Shown here in pieces: positions 6,815-16,392 of a stretch of 64,000 nt of DNA. The stretch is from Acinetobacter piscicola (lineage in GTDB: Bacteria > Pseudomonadota > Gammaproteobacteria > Pseudomonadales > Moraxellaceae): the NCBI RefSeq assembly GCF_002233755.1, contig NZ_NIFO01000001.1:496001-560000 (forward strand), in the 5' to 3' direction. Each line of letters opens with the position of its first letter. Positions within the stretch are counted from its first letter, which is position 1. The translations under genes and the position numbers were made by a program. The notes under the pieces are model-generated. The model worked only from the letters and a program-made list of their open reading frames with translations. It was not told where the DNA came from and made no database searches.

Positions 6815-9258
6815 TAATGTGTCCACGATTGATTAGCTTTATCAAAACCTAAAATACGATTTTCAAGTAATGAGCTTAATTTGTTGTTCAAACCACCAAG
6901 TCCTTTTAAGGTAAGTTCTGCCATCACTGCGCGTTTAGGTGAAACGGAAGAATCAGTGACATCATCAAGGTCATTGAAATAAGAGCGACCATAGACAGAT
7001 ATGCCCCAACAACAAGATTCATAATTCACACCTAATAAGTATTCACGTGCAACATGGTTGTCAAGATCATATTGAATGTGTCCCATGATGCGCCAGTTGT
7101 CTTTAATCGGCTGCATAAATGATGCAACTGCTTGATCATATTTATCTTGACGATCTGGAAGGTTATTTCGATAGAAGTAACCGACATTGTAAAGATTGCC
7201 TTGCTCACCTGTGTAATACACTTGGAAGTCGTGTTGTGCGCTATCGCCATTCGACATCCAAGCAGAGTTCGTACTCAAGGTAAAATTCTGAGAAAGTTGG
7301 CTAGAAAGGCTAATGACAGGGCCGGTGCGCTTTTCTTTATCAATATTGTCGGTGTTATTAAGTAAGGTAACTCTTCGGTCATCAAAATAATAACTTTGTC
7401 CGAGACTGGCACGTAAACGTTCTAAACCGACTGTATCAAAGAGGCTATAACTTAGACCTAAAGATAAAAAGTTATTGTCTTCTAAACGGTCATGTCCATA
7501 AAAACGATATGGACTAAACAGTTGGTCATAATTGATAGAGGCAGAGGTCGAATCAAAGTTCGGGTTACCATTTTGTTTTTCATACGGAGCGTAGGCGTAG
7601 AAAGCACGTGGTGTAATTGTTTGTAGGAATTTACCTTCTTTCTCAAAGGTTAAACCTGTGTCCAAAGTAAATTGAGGAACAACAATCGACTTGGTCTTGT
7701 TATCTGTACCCAGCCTTTGTTCTGTTTCTTGGTCGTAGAATGTATTTAAACTACGAACAGAAACTTCTGGAATCGCAAATGCCCATGGATTACGGAAATT
7801 ATATCGTGTCGCGAATTGGTTGTATAAACGTGTACCACTTGGCTGGCTAACATCTGTTGTGTCATTGATATCTTTTTGGAAATAAGCCGTATCGTTATTA
7901 AACTCGTATTCTAAACCTTGTGGATTACCTGTAACGTAGTTTAATAAAAATTGCGGCAATCGTGCATACGGCTTATCAATATCTTGAATAGTATCATCCA
8001 AAGTCTGGAAATCTTCGACTTTTAACTGTGCTTTTAAACCAGGAATGCCATGTGCATAATTTAATTCCCAAGCACGACGTTGATTCAGCTCTGTTCTAGA
8101 GTTTGGATTGTTATCTAGATCAGAAAAGAAGTCTTTATCCGATACGTAGTTATATTCTAAATTGGTTGTCCATTGGTTGTTAATTTGCCAGTTATGCAAA
8201 AAGTGAAAATCTTTACGGTCTTTATCTTGGTATTCACGATCTGAGGGTAAATAACTCCCCCAAACACTTCCTTTGCCATAATTTTCAGTCAGATAACGGA
8301 ATTCGCCTTGAGCGAATATGCCGCGATCTGTAATCAGTCTTGGTGTAATTGTTGCGTCATAATTCGGTGCAAGATTTAGATAAACAGGCACAGCCAGTTC
8401 AAAGCCACCATCATTGGTAAAGCCAAAACCTGGATTTAAAATCCCTGTGGTACGACGATCATCGATAGGAAAGTTAAAATATGGCACAGCAAGTACCGGT
8501 ACATCTTTAACATAAATTTTTGTGCCGCGTGTTATACCACGACCTGTATCCTGATCTAATTCAATTTGATTGGCTTGAATTTTCCAAGTTGGTTTTTCAT
8601 CAGGAGGGCAAGTGGTATAGCTTGCATTTTCTAAAATAATTTTCGTAGGTGATGTTCTGTTGATCTTATTGGCATGACCATGCGCATGTGTCACTTCAGC
8701 GATGTAAAAACTATTATTTAACTGACCTGTTTCATCTTTTAGGTTGTAATCAATCTGGTCACTTTGTGCGATGATTCCGCCTTGAGCCATTTGCACATTA
8801 CCTTTGGCTTTCGCAAAAGTCTGTGTCTTATCAATGGTGACTTCATCTGCACGAATCATTCGCCCAGATTGGTCAATGACGACATCACCTGAAAGTATTG
8901 AGTCGCCATTGGGATTGAAATATCCTTTATCTGCTGTAATGACAGATGAAGCTTCTTGCGGATTAATCGTTTTTGACTGATTACTAAAAGGCGTGATCCA
9001 TACACCTTCACAATAACGATTGTTTGGGCTTTTAACGTCGCGTAATTGAGCTTCAGGGGTATTTTTGTCGACATAATATTGCTCAAAGAAGTTTTGCCCT
9101 GCATAACTTTCTTTGATGGCAGCATTGAGTTGCGTATTATTGACTTCAGAAGCAGTATTTGTTGATTCTGCATAGCTGGATACTGAACTTCCACAAAGTA
9201 GTGTCAAAATAGCAGTCGCTAAAGGATTAAATTTAAACTGATGCTTCATTTGTCTCAT
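6814..9258 (-). CDS. lptD: LPS-assembly outer membrane protein LptD
   Basis: LptD is the outer-membrane barrel that, with LptE, inserts lipopolysaccharide or lipooligosaccharide into the outer leaflet. The 814-residue protein has a signal peptide (about 1-30, ending SSYA), an OstA/LptA-like periplasmic beta-jellyroll (about 105-220, 'GNVQMAQGG') and a large C-terminal barrel. Mature cysteines are C83, C217 and the pair C749-C750, which fits the two-disulfide arrangement known for LptD. The ATG at 9258 lies between lptD and the divergent amgK. surA follows with overlapping stop and start codons. Confidence 0.96.
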   Translation of the reverse strand: MRQMKHQFKFNPLATAILTLLCGSSVSSYAESTNTASEVNNTQLNAAIKESYAGQNFFEQYYVDKNTPEAQLRDVKSPNNRYCEGVWITPFSNQSKTINPQEASSVITADKGYFNPNGDSILSGDVVIDQSGRMIRADEVTIDKTQTFAKAKGNVQMAQGGIIAQSDQIDYNLKDETGQLNNSFYIAEVTHAHGHANKINRTSPTKIILENASYTTCPPDEKPTWKIQANQIELDQDTGRGITRGTKIYVKDVPVLAVPYFNFPIDDRRTTGILNPGFGFTNDGGFELAVPVYLNLAPNYDATITPRLITDRGIFAQGEFRYLTENYGKGSVWGSYLPSDREYQDKDRKDFHFLHNWQINNQWTTNLEYNYVSDKDFFSDLDNNPNSRTELNQRRAWELNYAHGIPGLKAQLKVEDFQTLDDTIQDIDKPYARLPQFLLNYVTGNPQGLEYEFNNDTAYFQKDINDTTDVSQPSGTRLYNQFATRYNFRNPWAFAIPEVSVRSLNTFYDQETEQRLGTDNKTKSIVVPQFTLDTGLTFEKEGKFLQTITPRAFYAYAPYEKQNGNPNFDSTSASINYDQLFSPYRFYGHDRLEDNNFLSLGLSYSLFDTVGLERLRASLGQSYYFDDRRVTLLNNTDNIDKEKRTGPVISLSSQLSQNFTLSTNSAWMSNGDSAQHDFQVYYTGEQGNLYNVGYFYRNNLPDRQDKYDQAVASFMQPIKDNWRIMGHIQYDLDNHVAREYLLGVNYESCCWGISVYGRSYFNDLDDVTDSSVSPKRAVMAELTLKGLGGLNNKLSSLLENRILGFDKANQSWTH

Positions 9259-9368
9259 TAACCAAATATGCTAATCGCAATTAATTATTGTCGCATCATA
9301 GAGAAAAAGTCGATAAGTAGCTACACTTAACACTTCAAAAATTCAGCCTGAATTAGATTAAATTGCAA

Positions 9369-10382
9369 ATGAATACACAACGTGAACAATTGATACAAGC
9401 ATGGTTAACATCAGTACTCAATTCAAAACAATTTGAAATCCATTTTTTAGCAGGCGATGCGAGTTTCCGTCGTTATGCACGAATTATATTGAATAATAAA
9501 ACATTTATGCTCATGGATGCACCTCCTGAGAAGGAAGATTGTCGTCCTTTTGTGTCTATTGATGAATTCTTTGACACAAATGGTGTACGTGTCCCACATA
9601 TTGTTGCGAAAGACTTGGAAAATGGCTTTCTATTATTAGAAGATTTTGGTGATGTTTTGCTGTCAACGCAGTTGAATGATCAAACTGTAGACGCACATTA
9701 TGCGCAAAGCTTTAAACAATTAGTACAGCTACAATCGATTGCTGAGACTTCACATTTACCTGAATATGCATATGAAAAACTCATTTCGGAAATGGAGTTG
9801 CTGACCGATTGGTTATTACCTTCATTGAGTATTCAACCAACAGTTGACGAACTTGCACTGATCAAACGTACTTTTGCGATTTTGGCCAATGCTGCTTTGG
9901 CGCAGCCTCAAGTGATTGTACATCGTGATTTCCATAGTCGTAATTTGATGATTTTGGACGGTGAAACTGAACAAGGTGTGATTGATTTTCAGGATGCTGT
10001 GATTGGTGCAGATACTTACGATCTGATCTCAATTACCCGTGATGCCTATGTGCAATGGAATCCTGAGCGTGTTTATCAATGGTTTGAAGTGTTTTATAAC
10101 TTGCTTCCTGCAACTGCAAAACAAGATCGTGATTTTGAGCAGTTTAAACAAGATGCAGACTTTATGGCAATTCAACGTCATATCAAAATTTTAGGTATCT
10201 TTGTCCGTTTATTTGAGCGTGATGGAAAGTCAGGCTATCTCAAAGATTTACCGCGTGTGATGTGGTATTTAGTTGAAGAATCGAAACCATATGCAGAATT
10301 ACAACCTTTTATGCAGTTTATCAATGCTAAGGTATTGCCTAAATTTGAAGAAAAATATGGAAAATATGAGGTTGTAGCATAA
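9369..10382 (+). CDS. amgK: Anomeric N-acetylmuramate/N-acetylglucosamine kinase
   Basis: AmgK phosphorylates MurNAc and GlcNAc at the anomeric carbon; with MurU it recycles peptidoglycan sugars straight to UDP-MurNAc, bypassing MurA (the fosfomycin target). The protein belongs to the aminoglycoside phosphotransferase fold: catalytic HRDFHSRNLM at 185-194 (D187) and metal-binding VIDFQDA at 205-211 (D207). The ATG at 9369 is chosen over an in-frame TTG at 9363; neither has a clear ribosome binding site. Its stop overlaps the murU start (TAATG). It is divergent from lptD. Confidence 0.93.
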   Translation: MNTQREQLIQAWLTSVLNSKQFEIHFLAGDASFRRYARIILNNKTFMLMDAPPEKEDCRPFVSIDEFFDTNGVRVPHIVAKDLENGFLLLEDFGDVLLSTQLNDQTVDAHYAQSFKQLVQLQSIAETSHLPEYAYEKLISEMELLTDWLLPSLSIQPTVDELALIKRTFAILANAALAQPQVIVHRDFHSRNLMILDGETEQGVIDFQDAVIGADTYDLISITRDAYVQWNPERVYQWFEVFYNLLPATAKQDRDFEQFKQDADFMAIQRHIKILGIFVRLFERDGKSGYLKDLPRVMWYLVEESKPYAELQPFMQFINAKVLPKFEEKYGKYEVVA

Positions 10383-11071
10383 TGAAGGCAATGATTTTAG
10401 CTGCGGGTTTAGGTAATCGCATGCGACCATTAACTTTATATAGACCTAAACCACTTTTAGAAGTAGGTGGAAAGGCACTGATCGTATGGCATATCGAAAA
10501 GTTAAAAGCGATTGGCGTAACGGAAATTGTGATTAATTCTGCATGGTTAGCGGATCAGTTGATTGGTACTTTAGGTGATGGTTCTCAGTTCGGAGTAAGC
10601 ATTCGTTGGACACGTGAAGACAAGGGCTTAGAAACCGCAGGTGGAATCATCAATGCATTACCATTATTGGGCGTTGAGCCTTTTATTTTGGTGAATGGTG
10701 ATGTTTGGACTACTTTTGATTTTGCTTCATTATTAAATGTAGATTTAGATGATGATTTAGCTCACTTGGTTTTTGTAAACAATCCTGAGCAGCATCCAAA
10801 TGGCGATTTTACCTTGTTAGATAATCGTGCATATACTTTTGATCAGGAAAAGCAAGGTGAGAATCTCACTTATAGCGGGGTTGCTGTGATTAATCCAAAA
10901 ATGTTTGACGGTTTAGAAACGGGTAAACGACCACTTGCACCATTGCTCAAACAAGGCATGTTAGATGGTAAAATTTCTGCTGAAAAAATGCAGGCAGCTT
11001 GGGTTGATGTGGGTACACCAGAGCGTTTAACTGCACTAGATTTGCAAATTAGACAAGGTAACTATGTTTAA
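10382..11071 (+). CDS. murU: N-acetylmuramate alpha-1-phosphate uridylyltransferase
   Basis: MurU transfers UMP from UTP to MurNAc-1-phosphate, giving UDP-MurNAc for the peptidoglycan salvage pathway. The 229-residue protein is a single nucleotidyltransferase domain: AAGLGNRMRPLT at 7-18 with the KPLLEVGGK segment after it, and VNGDVW (about 103-108) as the metal-binding aspartate motif. There is no left-handed beta-helix acetyltransferase domain, which separates it from GlmU. Overlapping stop and start with amgK imply translational coupling. Confidence 0.93.
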   Translation: MKAMILAAGLGNRMRPLTLYRPKPLLEVGGKALIVWHIEKLKAIGVTEIVINSAWLADQLIGTLGDGSQFGVSIRWTREDKGLETAGGIINALPLLGVEPFILVNGDVWTTFDFASLLNVDLDDDLAHLVFVNNPEQHPNGDFTLLDNRAYTFDQEKQGENLTYSGVAVINPKMFDGLETGKRPLAPLLKQGMLDGKISAEKMQAAWVDVGTPERLTALDLQIRQGNYV

Positions 11072-11149
11072 GCGTGGGTTAGCTGAGGATTAACTGCATT
11101 TAAGTACGAATAAATCTGCTTAAGTGCATATTAACTCGTCATTAACTAC

Positions 11150-11165
11150 TGTTCCACGGGCAAGA
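11150..11165. promoter_or_regulatory. parS: parS-like ParB binding site
   Basis: TGTTCCACGGGCAAGA matches the 16-bp bacterial parS consensus TGTTNCACGTGNAACA at 12 of the 14 defined positions. The left arm is identical to that of pseudomonad parS. It lies about 45 bp upstream of rsmG and 700 bp upstream of parA, the kind of place where parS is usually found. A -10-like TATACT (11172-11177) follows, so ParB binding could also affect the rsmG-parAB promoter. Confidence 0.55.
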
Positions 11166-11209
11166 AATCGGTATACTTTCAACTAATTTTTTAGAGATGT
11201 TATTTGATT

Positions 11210-11842
11210 ATGCATCCATTTTTTCAAGAGTTAAAGCAAGGCAGTCAAAAGCTTGGCTTAAAACTAAGTGATGAAGCATTGGGGTTGTTACTACAATACC
11301 AAGATGCGCTCGTGCTGTGGAACAAAGCTTATAATCTAACAGCGATTCGTGATCCAAAAGAAATGTTGGTGAAACATTTATTAGATAGTTTAAGTATTTT
11401 AAATGATTTGCCAGCAGGTCGTTTACTGGATATCGGTACAGGTGGTGGTATGCCTGGAATGATCATTGCATTATGCCAGCCTGAACGCCAATGTGTTTTA
11501 TTGGATTCAAATGGTAAGAAAATTCGTTTTCTAAAACAATTTATTGCAGACCTAAAATTAAAAAATGTGATTGCAGTTCAAACTCGTGTTGAAAATGAAG
11601 ACAGCATTGATGAACTCGGTCAATTTGATGTAATCACCAGTCGTGCTTTTGCATCATTGACAGATTTTGTGGCAGCTTCACAACCATATATGCATGACAG
11701 CAGTATTATTGCGTCTATGAAAGGTTTGATTCCAACAGAAGAAGTTGATGCATTAAAAGATCAATTCAGTTGCGATATTATTGAATTACACGTACCAAGA
11801 CTTGATGAACAACGTCACTTACTTTTATTAAAACAGATCTAA
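11210..11842 (+). CDS. rsmG: 16S rRNA (guanine-527-N7) methyltransferase
   Basis: RsmG (GidB) makes m7G527 in 16S rRNA; its loss gives low-level streptomycin resistance. The 210-residue protein has NLTAIRDPKEMLVKHLLDSL (about 44-63) and the SAM-binding LLDIGTGGGMPGM (about 75-87). The start MHPFFQEL at 11210 is preferred; an in-frame TTG at 11204 adds two residues and has a slightly better spacing to AGAGA. A TATACT at 11172-11177 is a candidate -10 element. parA follows after 25 bp. Confidence 0.94.
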   Translation: MHPFFQELKQGSQKLGLKLSDEALGLLLQYQDALVLWNKAYNLTAIRDPKEMLVKHLLDSLSILNDLPAGRLLDIGTGGGMPGMIIALCQPERQCVLLDSNGKKIRFLKQFIADLKLKNVIAVQTRVENEDSIDELGQFDVITSRAFASLTDFVAASQPYMHDSSIIASMKGLIPTEEVDALKDQFSCDIIELHVPRLDEQRHLLLLKQI

Positions 11843-11867
11843 AAAACAGACAAGGATTGGGGTTACC

Positions 11868-12650
11868 ATGGCTCAAATTATTGCTATCGCAAACCAAAAA
11901 GGTGGCGTCGGTAAAACCACGACAGCAGTGAATTTGGCTGCATCTTTGGCAGTCTTAAAAAAACGTGTGCTATTGGTAGATATGGACTCGCAAGGCAATG
12001 CCACAATGGGTTCAGGTATTCAAAAAAACGATTTATTGTATTCTGTAACTGATGTTCTATTGGGCGAAACACCGATCGAAACGGCGATTACTAAAGCAGA
12101 AGTCGGTTATAAAGTTTTAGGTTCTAATCGTGATTTAGCAGGTGTAGAGCTTGTTATTGCTGAGCAAGAAGGTCGTGAGTTTATTCTCCGTGATGCATTA
12201 CAAAAAATTGAAAAAGATTTTGACTATATTATTGTTGACTGTGCACCGAGTTTGAGTTTGATTACAGTCAATGCGTTGGCTGCTGTGCACAGTGTAATGA
12301 TTCCAATGCAATGTGAATATTATGCTTTGGAAGGTTTGGCAGATTTAACCCAAACCATTGATAAAATTCAGCAAGCTTTAAACCCAGACTTAGAAATTAT
12401 TGGTGTTTTACGTACGATGTATGATGCACGTAATGCGTTGACTCGTGATGTTTCTAGTGAGTTGGAACAATATTTTGGTAAGAAACTTTATGATACAGTG
12501 ATTCCGCGAAATGTACGTTTGGCAGAAGCACCTGCACATGGCTTACCGATTATCTATTTTGAAAAAAGCTCTAAAGGTGCAATTGCATATTTAAATTTAG
12601 CAGCTGAAATGTTGAAAAAAAGTAAAGTGAAAAAAGGAAGTAAAGCATGA
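11868..12650 (+). CDS. parA: Chromosome partitioning ATPase ParA (Soj)
   Basis: ParA is a Walker-type ATPase that forms a nucleoid-bound gradient moving ParB-parS complexes. The 260-residue protein has the deviant Walker A motif KGGVGKTTTAVNLA at about 10-23, a Walker A' (VDMDSQGNAT) and Walker B (IIVDCAPSLS). It lacks the N-terminal helix-turn-helix of plasmid type Ia ParA proteins, as expected for a chromosomal Soj. The start has GGATTGGGGTTACC upstream. It overlaps parB by 4 bp (ATGA). Confidence 0.96.
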   Translation: MAQIIAIANQKGGVGKTTTAVNLAASLAVLKKRVLLVDMDSQGNATMGSGIQKNDLLYSVTDVLLGETPIETAITKAEVGYKVLGSNRDLAGVELVIAEQEGREFILRDALQKIEKDFDYIIVDCAPSLSLITVNALAAVHSVMIPMQCEYYALEGLADLTQTIDKIQQALNPDLEIIGVLRTMYDARNALTRDVSSELEQYFGKKLYDTVIPRNVRLAEAPAHGLPIIYFEKSSKGAIAYLNLAAEMLKKSKVKKGSKA

Positions 12651-13537
12651 CCGTAAAAAAAAGAGGCTTGGCGAAGGGTCGTGGCTTAGATGCATTATTA
12701 GGTTCTATTCAAAAAGAAAAATTACAGCTTGAAGTTCAAGCGCTTGATCATGGTCAATTAAAGCAAATTGAGGTGACTCAATTAAAGCGTGGTACTTATC
12801 AACCACGTCGCTTTATTAATGAACAAGACTTGCAAGAGCTTGCAGCATCAATTAAAAAACATGGTGTGATGCAACCCATCGTTATTCGCCCAATTGATGA
12901 TGAAGAATATGCTTATGAAATCATTGCAGGTGAGCGTCGTTGGAGAGCAGCTCAGATTGCTGGATTGACGGAAATACCTGCAATTGTCCGTGATCTAACC
13001 GACCAAGTCGCTATTGCATTAGCTTTAATTGAAAACATTCAGCGCCAAGATTTGAATCCAATCGATCAAGCTTTGGCATTGCAGCGTTTTCATGAAGAAT
13101 TTGGTTTGAGCCATCAAGAAATTGCGGATACTGTAGGTAAGGCGCGTACGACAGTGAGTAATTTACTACGATTACTCAGTCTTGAAGAAGAAATTAAAGA
13201 ATTGATGCAACAAGGTCAGATTGATATGGGGCATGCCCGTGCAATCTTGACCATGAAAGCCAAAGACCAATTACAAATTGCAAAAATTGTGATTGAAAAA
13301 AGCTTGTCAGTGCGTCAAACAGAACAATTGGTTCGTGATTGGAATGAGCCAAAACAGGAGAAATCTAAAGACCCACAAGCACCTGATGTGCAACAGCTTA
13401 CACAAAAGCTGTCTGAACGTTTTAGTGCAAGTGTGAAATTAGATTACAACAAGCAAGGTAAAGGAAAATTAGTGATTAGCTATAATTCATTGGATGAATT
13501 AGATGGTATTTTAAATATCTGTTTAGCAGAAAAATAA
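12647..13537 (+). CDS. parB: Chromosome partitioning protein ParB (Spo0J)
   Basis: ParB is a CTP-dependent DNA clamp that loads at parS and spreads to form the partition complex. The 296-residue protein starts with a basic segment (KKRGLAKGRGLDALLG), then the ParB CTPase domain with GTYQPRR (about 48-54) and the GERRWRAAQIAG box (about 98-109), a central helix-turn-helix (HQEIADTVGKARTTVSNLLR, about 157-176), and a C-terminal dimerisation domain. It overlaps parA (ATGA). A candidate parS is about 1.5 kb upstream. Confidence 0.96.
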   Translation: MTVKKRGLAKGRGLDALLGSIQKEKLQLEVQALDHGQLKQIEVTQLKRGTYQPRRFINEQDLQELAASIKKHGVMQPIVIRPIDDEEYAYEIIAGERRWRAAQIAGLTEIPAIVRDLTDQVAIALALIENIQRQDLNPIDQALALQRFHEEFGLSHQEIADTVGKARTTVSNLLRLLSLEEEIKELMQQGQIDMGHARAILTMKAKDQLQIAKIVIEKSLSVRQTEQLVRDWNEPKQEKSKDPQAPDVQQLTQKLSERFSASVKLDYNKQGKGKLVISYNSLDELDGILNICLAEK

Positions 13538-13579
13538 TTTTTAAAACGGTTTAACTAACGTGTTATTGGGGAACTTAAG

Positions 13580-14212
13580 ATGTGGGAACTTGTAAAGGCA
13601 GGTGGCTGGTTAATGCTGCCATTGGTTTTATGTTCAATTTTTACTGTCGCAATCTCGATCGAGAGGTTTATACGGTTAAAACGCTCTTTGGTTCTCCCTA
13701 AAGCGTTAATGATGCAAAAAGGGCGTAGTCTAGATGATGTTTTGGATGTTATAGAACAAGATAAATCTGCTGGTCAAACATCATTGGGTTATATTTTTAA
13801 AGATGGAATTGATGCTTATCCTCAAGGCGAGGATTATGCACGTGCGCAAATGGAAGCAACTGCATCGCGTGAAATTGGCTATTTAGAAAAAAATATTAAT
13901 TTTTTAGGTACCTTAAGTGCTGTTGCACCATTATTGGGTTTGTTGGGAACAGTTGTCGGAATTATTGAATCATTTTTGGTGATTGACTTAGGTTCGACTG
14001 CAAATCCAACTATGATGATTCCGGGGATTTCTAAAGCATTAATCACGACTGCCGCGGGTATGGTCATCGCGATTCCTGCTTTATTTGCTTATCGTTATTT
14101 TCAACGTTTAGTTCAAGAATATGTGGCTGAATTGGAACAACAATCAACTTTATTCCACGCTTCATTATTCTTTCAAAAACACCATGAAAAAGATCAGAAA
14201 AAAGCTGGTTAA
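13580..14212 (+). CDS. exbB: MotA/TolQ/ExbB proton channel family protein
   Basis: ExbB/TolQ proteins form the five-subunit membrane channel that uses proton flow to drive TonB or TolA. The 210-residue protein has three membrane helices (about 10-30, 112-135, 148-172) and the typical segment FLGTLSAVAPLLGLLGTVVG between helices. It is followed by an ExbD/TolR partner after 17 bp. Because no tonB follows and msbA-lpxK do, this pair is the type often found next to lipid A genes; its energy-transducing partner is not shown by context. Confidence 0.88.
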   Translation: MWELVKAGGWLMLPLVLCSIFTVAISIERFIRLKRSLVLPKALMMQKGRSLDDVLDVIEQDKSAGQTSLGYIFKDGIDAYPQGEDYARAQMEATASREIGYLEKNINFLGTLSAVAPLLGLLGTVVGIIESFLVIDLGSTANPTMMIPGISKALITTAAGMVIAIPALFAYRYFQRLVQEYVAELEQQSTLFHASLFFQKHHEKDQKKAG

Positions 14213-14229
14213 TCCTAAGGGGTGTTTAG

Positions 14230-14652
14230 ATGAAATTTAAACGTAAAGCAGTAGAAGATATTCATATCAATCTCACACCAATGATTGATTGCTTGCTCTT
14301 TATTTTGGTGATTTTGTTGCTAACGACGACATTCAATCAACAAAGTCGTATTAACTTATCGTTACCAGATGCACAAGGTGTTCCACCAAAAGAATATAAA
14401 AACAAGATTGAAGTCATGGTAGACTCATCGGGACATTATGCAGTGAATGGTCAGGCACTTTCGAGTAAAGAGGGTGCGGATTTAAGCACAGCAATTAAAC
14501 AAGCAGCCAATGATCGTCGTGATTTGATGTTTATCATTGCTGCGGATGCAAAAGCAACACATCAAGACGTTATACGAGTTATGGATGTCGCAGGACAGCT
14601 AGGATTTGTGAATGTCAACATTAGTACTAAAGTTCCATCCCGAGGTTATTAA
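14230..14652 (+). CDS. exbD: ExbD/TolR family biopolymer transport protein
   Basis: ExbD/TolR is the plug of the ExbB-type proton channel. The 140-residue protein has one N-terminal membrane helix (about 18-38) with the essential channel aspartate D20 in NLTPMIDCLLFILVIL, followed by a periplasmic domain ending in VNISTKVP. The start has AAGGGG upstream. It lies between exbB and msbA with short gaps, so it is part of one operon; msbA begins 4 bp after its stop. Confidence 0.9.
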   Translation: MKFKRKAVEDIHINLTPMIDCLLFILVILLLTTTFNQQSRINLSLPDAQGVPPKEYKNKIEVMVDSSGHYAVNGQALSSKEGADLSTAIKQAANDRRDLMFIIAADAKATHQDVIRVMDVAGQLGFVNVNISTKVPSRGY

Positions 14653-14655
14653 TCA

Positions 14656-16386
14656 GTGAAGCAAGATTTTAAGGTCTATATTCGCCTTTTATCGTATTTA
14701 AAACCATATTGGGGGATCGCCTTATTAGTTGTTGTCGGGTTTGGGATTAATGCAGCGACAGAGGTTTCTGTTGCTAAATTGCTGAAATATATTATTGATG
14801 CAATTCAAGGTGGTAACCGAGGTGATTTAGACTGGTTCCCTATTTTAATTGTGTTACTTATTTTCTTCCGTGGTTTAGGCTTATTTATGGGAGGCTACTT
14901 TACAGCAGTCATCTCTAGAAGCCTGGTATTTAGTATCCGTCAAGAAATATACGCAAAGCTTTTAAAACTTCCATCACAATATTACTTAGATAATTCATCG
15001 GGTCATATTACTGCAAAGATTATGTACAACGTGGAGCAGTTGACCGCAGCTTCATCAGAGTCATTAAAAATCTTAGTTCGTGATGGTGCTATTACGCTTG
15101 GTTTAATGGGCTATTTGCTTTATACCAATTGGCGTTTAACGCTGTGTATCTTTATTTGTGTTCCGATTATTGGAATCTTGGTGCGTAAAGCGTCTAAGCG
15201 TTTGCGTAAGCTTTCTCTGCAAGTGCAAAACACTATGGGCGATGTCAATCACATCGTACAAGAAACTGTGACTGGAAATGCAGTGGTAAAGAGCTTTGCT
15301 GGTGAAGAAAGTGAACAGCAACGCTTTTATAAGTCCTCACAAGAAAACTTAAAACGTGGCTTGAAAATGGTTGTGGTTCAAAACCTCAATAGCCCACTTG
15401 TACAGTTGGTGATGGCTTTTGCTTTGAGTATTATTATTTGGTTGGCATTACGTCCACAAATTTTAGGAAATACTTCAGCGGGTGAATTTGTTGCGTTTAT
15501 TACTGCGGCAGGTTTGTTGGCTAAGCCAGTAAAAAGTTTGACTGATATTAACGAAAAGTTGCAACGCGGAATGGCTGCGGCTTATTCAGTATTTGAGCTG
15601 TTAGATCTTCCTCAAGAAGAAAATACAGGAACACTTCAACCTACTTTACAAGGTGCAATTAAATTTGAACATGTAGATTTGGTTTATAAAGATAATGTTA
15701 AAGCCATACAAAATTTTAATTTAGACATTCGCGCTGGGCAAACAGTCGCTTTAGTGGGGCGTTCTGGTGCCGGAAAGTCTTCTTTGGTGAATATGTTGGT
15801 GCGTTTTCAAGAACGGAGTGCAGGGCAAATTTATCTTGACCAAATCCCAATTCAAGATATTGAACTGACCTGTTTACGTTCTCAAGTCGCTATGGTAAAT
15901 CAGCAAGTGGTGTTGTTTGATCGAACTGTGCGTGAAAATATTGCGTATGGGCAATTAAATAAAGCAACGGATGAACAGGTTATTGCAGCGGCAAAAGCAG
16001 CCTATGCGCATGAGTTTATTATGGCTTTACCGCAAGGTTATGATACACCTTTAGGTGCTCAAGGTTTGAGTTTATCTGGTGGGCAGCGTCAGCGTATAGC
16101 AATTGCACGTGCTATTTTAAAAGATGCGCCTATCTTAATTTTGGATGAAGCAACGAGTGCTTTAGATAATGAGTCAGAGCATTTTATTCAAAAAGCTTTT
16201 GATGCAGCAATGCAGGATCGTGATCGTACAACAATCGTGATTGCACATCGTTTATCGACGATTGAAAACGCTGACTTGATTGTAGTTATGGATAAAGGGC
16301 GTATTATTGAGCAGGGTACACATGTTGAACTGTTAGCTCAGCAAGGCGCTTATTATCAACTTCATCAACGTAATTTTGAGGAATAA
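14656..16386 (+). CDS. msbA: Lipid A flippase MsbA (ABC exporter)
   Basis: MsbA flips core-lipid A across the inner membrane, powered by ATP. The 576-residue protein is an ABC exporter half-transporter: six membrane helices (about 1-310), then the nucleotide-binding domain with Walker A GRSGAGKSS (near 368), signature LSGGQRQR (near 472), Walker B ILILDEATS (near 494) and the H-loop AHRLST (near 530). The start is GTG at 14656, 4 bp after exbD, so coupling is likely. lpxK follows after 6 bp, the classical msbA-lpxK order. Confidence 0.95.
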   Translation: MKQDFKVYIRLLSYLKPYWGIALLVVVGFGINAATEVSVAKLLKYIIDAIQGGNRGDLDWFPILIVLLIFFRGLGLFMGGYFTAVISRSLVFSIRQEIYAKLLKLPSQYYLDNSSGHITAKIMYNVEQLTAASSESLKILVRDGAITLGLMGYLLYTNWRLTLCIFICVPIIGILVRKASKRLRKLSLQVQNTMGDVNHIVQETVTGNAVVKSFAGEESEQQRFYKSSQENLKRGLKMVVVQNLNSPLVQLVMAFALSIIIWLALRPQILGNTSAGEFVAFITAAGLLAKPVKSLTDINEKLQRGMAAAYSVFELLDLPQEENTGTLQPTLQGAIKFEHVDLVYKDNVKAIQNFNLDIRAGQTVALVGRSGAGKSSLVNMLVRFQERSAGQIYLDQIPIQDIELTCLRSQVAMVNQQVVLFDRTVRENIAYGQLNKATDEQVIAAAKAAYAHEFIMALPQGYDTPLGAQGLSLSGGQRQRIAIARAILKDAPILILDEATSALDNESEHFIQKAFDAAMQDRDRTTIVIAHRLSTIENADLIVVMDKGRIIEQGTHVELLAQQGAYYQLHQRNFEE

Positions 16387-16392
16387 CTGTAC

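Noticed and set aside
11095-11128. Inverted repeat after murU as a terminator
   Set aside because: 10-bp arms with one G-T pair but a 14-nt loop and no T-run on the plus strand.
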